DNA from: Spirochaetota bacterium
Lineage (GTDB): Bacteria > Spirochaetota > UBA4802 > UBA5550
DNA: 8,179 nt
Direction of reading: 5' to 3'
Assembly: GCA_022704585.1 (NCBI GenBank)
Contig: JAKJGD010000067.1
Location: forward strand, 1-8,179
The notes beneath the pieces are model-generated. The model was not told the origin of the DNA. It made no database searches and saw only the letters and a list, made by a program, of their open reading frames with translations. The position numbers were made by a program, and so were the translations under genes. This document shows positions 6,908-8,179 of the stretch, piece by piece. Position 1 is the first letter of the stretch. Every line of letters begins with the position of its first letter.

Positions 6908-7582
6908 TCAATCTCTACCGCGGGTTGCTGACTCGACCAGCCTCTGGAGATGTGGCAGAAATATCTCCATCAGCGTCGCCTTGACCCATTCGCGGTATTT
7001 CCTGTCCGTGTGTTTCAATCCGAGTATCCTCGCCTGGCAGTAATCCGCGCCGAGAAGATGGAGCAGGAGGTTGTTGAATCCTGAAAGAAACCGTTCCACC
7101 TCGGCATCGGACGCACGTAAGAGAATTTTCTCCTGGAATGTCTTCCTGGTGCTGGCAAGCATTTCAGGAATGTAACGGTACCCCGGAATACTCTCAAATT
7201 CGGTCGCTATGACCATGTTTATCACGATGATCCGCAGCGCTTCTGGATTGAGGTAATGGTGGGCAAGAAAGCGGTCCAGGTAGGTCGAGAACCCGTTTTC
7301 CACGCTCATATCGGTCATCCCTTCAAGAAATGAGATATTGGAACGGTAGAAATCATCGCAGATATCCTTCATGATCGTTGCAAACAGTTCCGCTTTATTC
7401 GGGAAATGATAGCGAATGAGCTCGTGGTTAAACCCCCCTTCCTTTCCAATCATACGCATGCTGGCTGCCTGATATGGCAGCCGTGCAAACACGTTCTTTG
7501 CAGCGGTTATAATCTTCGCGCGGGTTAAAGCAGACTTGTTGTTTGTATCCTTTATGGATCCTGTTTTTTCTGTTTTTTTCAT
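6908..7582 (-). CDS. TetR/AcrR-family transcriptional regulator
   Basis: The 224-residue protein has an N-terminal TetR-type DNA-binding domain: a helix TRAKIITAAKNVFARLPYQ (20-38), then the helix-turn-helix MRMIGKEGGFNHELIRYHFPNKAELF (about 42-67) with the typical YHFPNKAEL ending. The rest (about 75-224) is the variable ligand-binding and dimerisation region. It should act as a dimeric repressor released by a small ligand; with acyl-chain enzymes beside it, an acyl-CoA or related ligand is a guess. Its likely operators are the two TTTCACGATCGTGAAA palindromes in the divergent intergenic region behind it. The ATG at 7582 gives a full-length family member, but no Shine-Dalgarno sequence is visible just upstream. 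Its stop codon lies 2 nt from the stop of the convergent dehydrogenase gene, with no terminator between them. Confidence 0.93.
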   Translation of the reverse strand: MKKTEKTGSIKDTNNKSALTRAKIITAAKNVFARLPYQAASMRMIGKEGGFNHELIRYHFPNKAELFATIMKDICDDFYRSNISFLEGMTDMSVENGFSTYLDRFLAHHYLNPEALRIIVINMVIATEFESIPGYRYIPEMLASTRKTFQEKILLRASDAEVERFLSGFNNLLLHLLGADYCQARILGLKHTDRKYREWVKATLMEIFLPHLQRLVESATRGRD

Positions 7583-7695
7583 GATATCAGATACTTTATA
7601 TATTCATTATTATCACTGCCGGGGTTTGCCATCTGACCCGGGACGGTCATGTTGACAGGGCTCATGTAATAATAGATGCTTCCCGATGCGGAAAT

Positions 7696-7735
7696 TGTCA
7701 ATATTTTTTTCACGATCGTGAAAATATTCTTGACA
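7696..7735. promoter_or_regulatory. 40-bp near-palindrome with operator core (O1) and divergent TTGACA boxes
   Basis: The core TTTTCACGATCGTGAAAA (7707-7724) is a perfect 18-bp palindrome. Extending both arms to 20 bp gives 17 of 20 complementary positions, from TGTCAA (7696-7701) to TTGACA (7730-7735). The two ends are therefore -35-like boxes facing outward, one toward the TetR gene and one toward the gene at 7834. I infer this is the main operator of the neighbouring TetR protein, placed to block both promoters. Confidence 0.75.
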
Positions 7736-7757
7736 CACGGGAGAGGTTGGATGTATT
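7730..7757 (+). promoter_or_regulatory. Predicted promoter for the QueG-like gene
   Basis: A perfect TTGACA (7730-7735) is followed after 16 nt by TGTATT (7752-7757), a 4-of-6 match to TATAAT. The predicted start near 7764 falls inside the second operator palindrome, giving a leader of about 70 nt. The -35 box is the right end of the 40-bp near-palindrome. The -10 assignment is approximate. Confidence 0.55.
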
Positions 7758-7759
7758 TA

Positions 7760-7775
7760 TTTCACGATCGTGAAA
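7760..7775. promoter_or_regulatory. Second operator palindrome (O2), TTTCACGATCGTGAAA
   Basis: This perfect 16-bp palindrome is identical to the central 16 bases of O1. Its centre lies 52 bp from the O1 centre, close to five helical turns, so both sites face the same side of the DNA. It covers the expected transcription start of the promoter at 7730-7757. A repressor bound here would block transcription of the gene at 7834. The presumed ligand is the adjacent TetR protein. Confidence 0.75.
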
Positions 7776-7833
7776 ATGAACATCCGCGATTGCCTGACCT
7801 GGAAATTACATAGCATAAACCGGAGGATACGAT

Positions 7834-8179
7834 ATGGGCGCCCTTGAAGAAGATATCAGGAAGTTTTTAAAAGACCAGGGGATTTCGGTCATGGGCATGG
7901 CCGGCCCTGAGCGTCTGGAAGGGCCTCCGTCACTGGACCCCTCGTACACCATGCGCGGAGCGAAATCAATCGTGTGCTTTGCCATGCCGATGAATGTCGA
8001 GGCCATATATGACTTTTTATCAAAGAAGACCCCGGTCACCCATAATACCGACCAGCTGATAGCAAACCAGAAGATTCATCATATCGCCACACGGCTTGCG
8101 GCTTACATTAAAACCATGGGCCACCGTGCCCGCGCGGTCCCGACTAACAATAATTATCGGCGCTCCCCCGATGTGTTTG
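7834..8179 (+). CDS. QueG-like (epoxyqueuosine reductase / reductive-dehalogenase-like) protein, N-terminal part, cut by window edge
   Basis: An open frame of 115 codons runs from the ATG at 7834 to the window end without a stop. A strong GGAGGA (7822-7827) lies 6 nt upstream of the ATG. The visible part resembles the N-terminal domain of the QueG / 4Fe-4S epoxyqueuosine-reductase-like family: an initial helix, GAKSIVCFAMPM (residues 42-53), and then HHIATRLAAYIKTMGHRARAV (about 79-99) followed by PTNNNYR. Genuine QueG uses cobalamin and two 4Fe-4S clusters to reduce epoxyqueuosine in tRNA. The cysteine clusters would lie beyond the window, so neither iron-sulfur binding nor the exact family can be confirmed. 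Control by a TetR-type operator argues for a specialised, inducible redox role and against housekeeping tRNA modification. The specific function is unknown. Confidence 0.7.
   Translation, partial: MGALEEDIRKFLKDQGISVMGMAGPERLEGPPSLDPSYTMRGAKSIVCFAMPMNVEAIYDFLSKKTPVTHNTDQLIANQKIHHIATRLAAYIKTMGHRARAVPTNNNYRRSPDVF

Noticed and set aside
7634..7649. TGACC...GGTCA inverted repeat in the divergent intergenic region as a third operator
   Set aside because: The arms are only 5 bp and unrelated to the TTTCACGATCGTGAAA palindrome; such short repeats are expected by chance.
7652..7680. A further TTGACA on the plus strand as a promoter
   Set aside because: No -10-like hexamer occurs at 15-19 nt spacing; the AT-rich TAATAATA that follows is too close.

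Overview
The window has a base composition of roughly 55% GC. It looks like a Gram-negative, probably anaerobic bacterium: it carries a lipoprotein signal peptidase, a lipobox protein, a cobalamin-type radical SAM enzyme and the start of a QueG-like iron-sulfur protein. The ileS-lspA pairing and the acyl-CoA/ACP genes would suit a Desulfobacterota (syntroph-like) or Spirochaetota genome. That placement is an impression, because no rRNA or other decisive marker is present.

Layout: (1) 2-1904, plus strand: the 3' half of ileS, then lspA 19 nt downstream, a housekeeping pair. (2) 1920-2294, minus strand: a small lipoprotein gene convergent with lspA. (3) 2295-2553: a 259-nt intergenic region with a perfect TTGACA -35 box and a GC-rich leader hairpin. 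(4) 2554-6905, plus strand: four co-oriented genes encoding an HpnA-like extended SDR, an acyl carrier protein, a B12-type radical SAM protein and a VLCAD-like acyl-CoA dehydrogenase. (5) 6908-7582, minus strand: a TetR-family regulator whose stop codon lies 2 nt from the dehydrogenase stop. (6) 7583-7833: a 251-nt divergent control region with two copies of a TTTCACGATCGTGAAA palindrome centred 52 bp apart, around a perfect -35 box. (7) 7834 to the window edge, plus strand: the first 115 codons of a QueG-like protein.

The most interesting content is the four-gene operon. A stand-alone carrier protein sits between a reductase/epimerase and a radical SAM enzyme, with a dehydrogenase at the end. 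This suggests chemistry on a carrier-bound acyl chain or small molecule, with no ketosynthase, transferase or thioesterase in the window. The second point of interest is the TetR control region. Its geometry (a 40-bp near-palindrome with a TTGACA box at each end, plus a second operator over the predicted start site) predicts repression of the QueG-like gene and probably autoregulation. The same palindrome was not found in front of the four-gene operon, so the regulator need not control it despite being adjacent.

No rRNA, tRNA, insertion sequence, CRISPR array or convincing intrinsic terminator was seen. No stretch longer than 300 bases lacks a gene.
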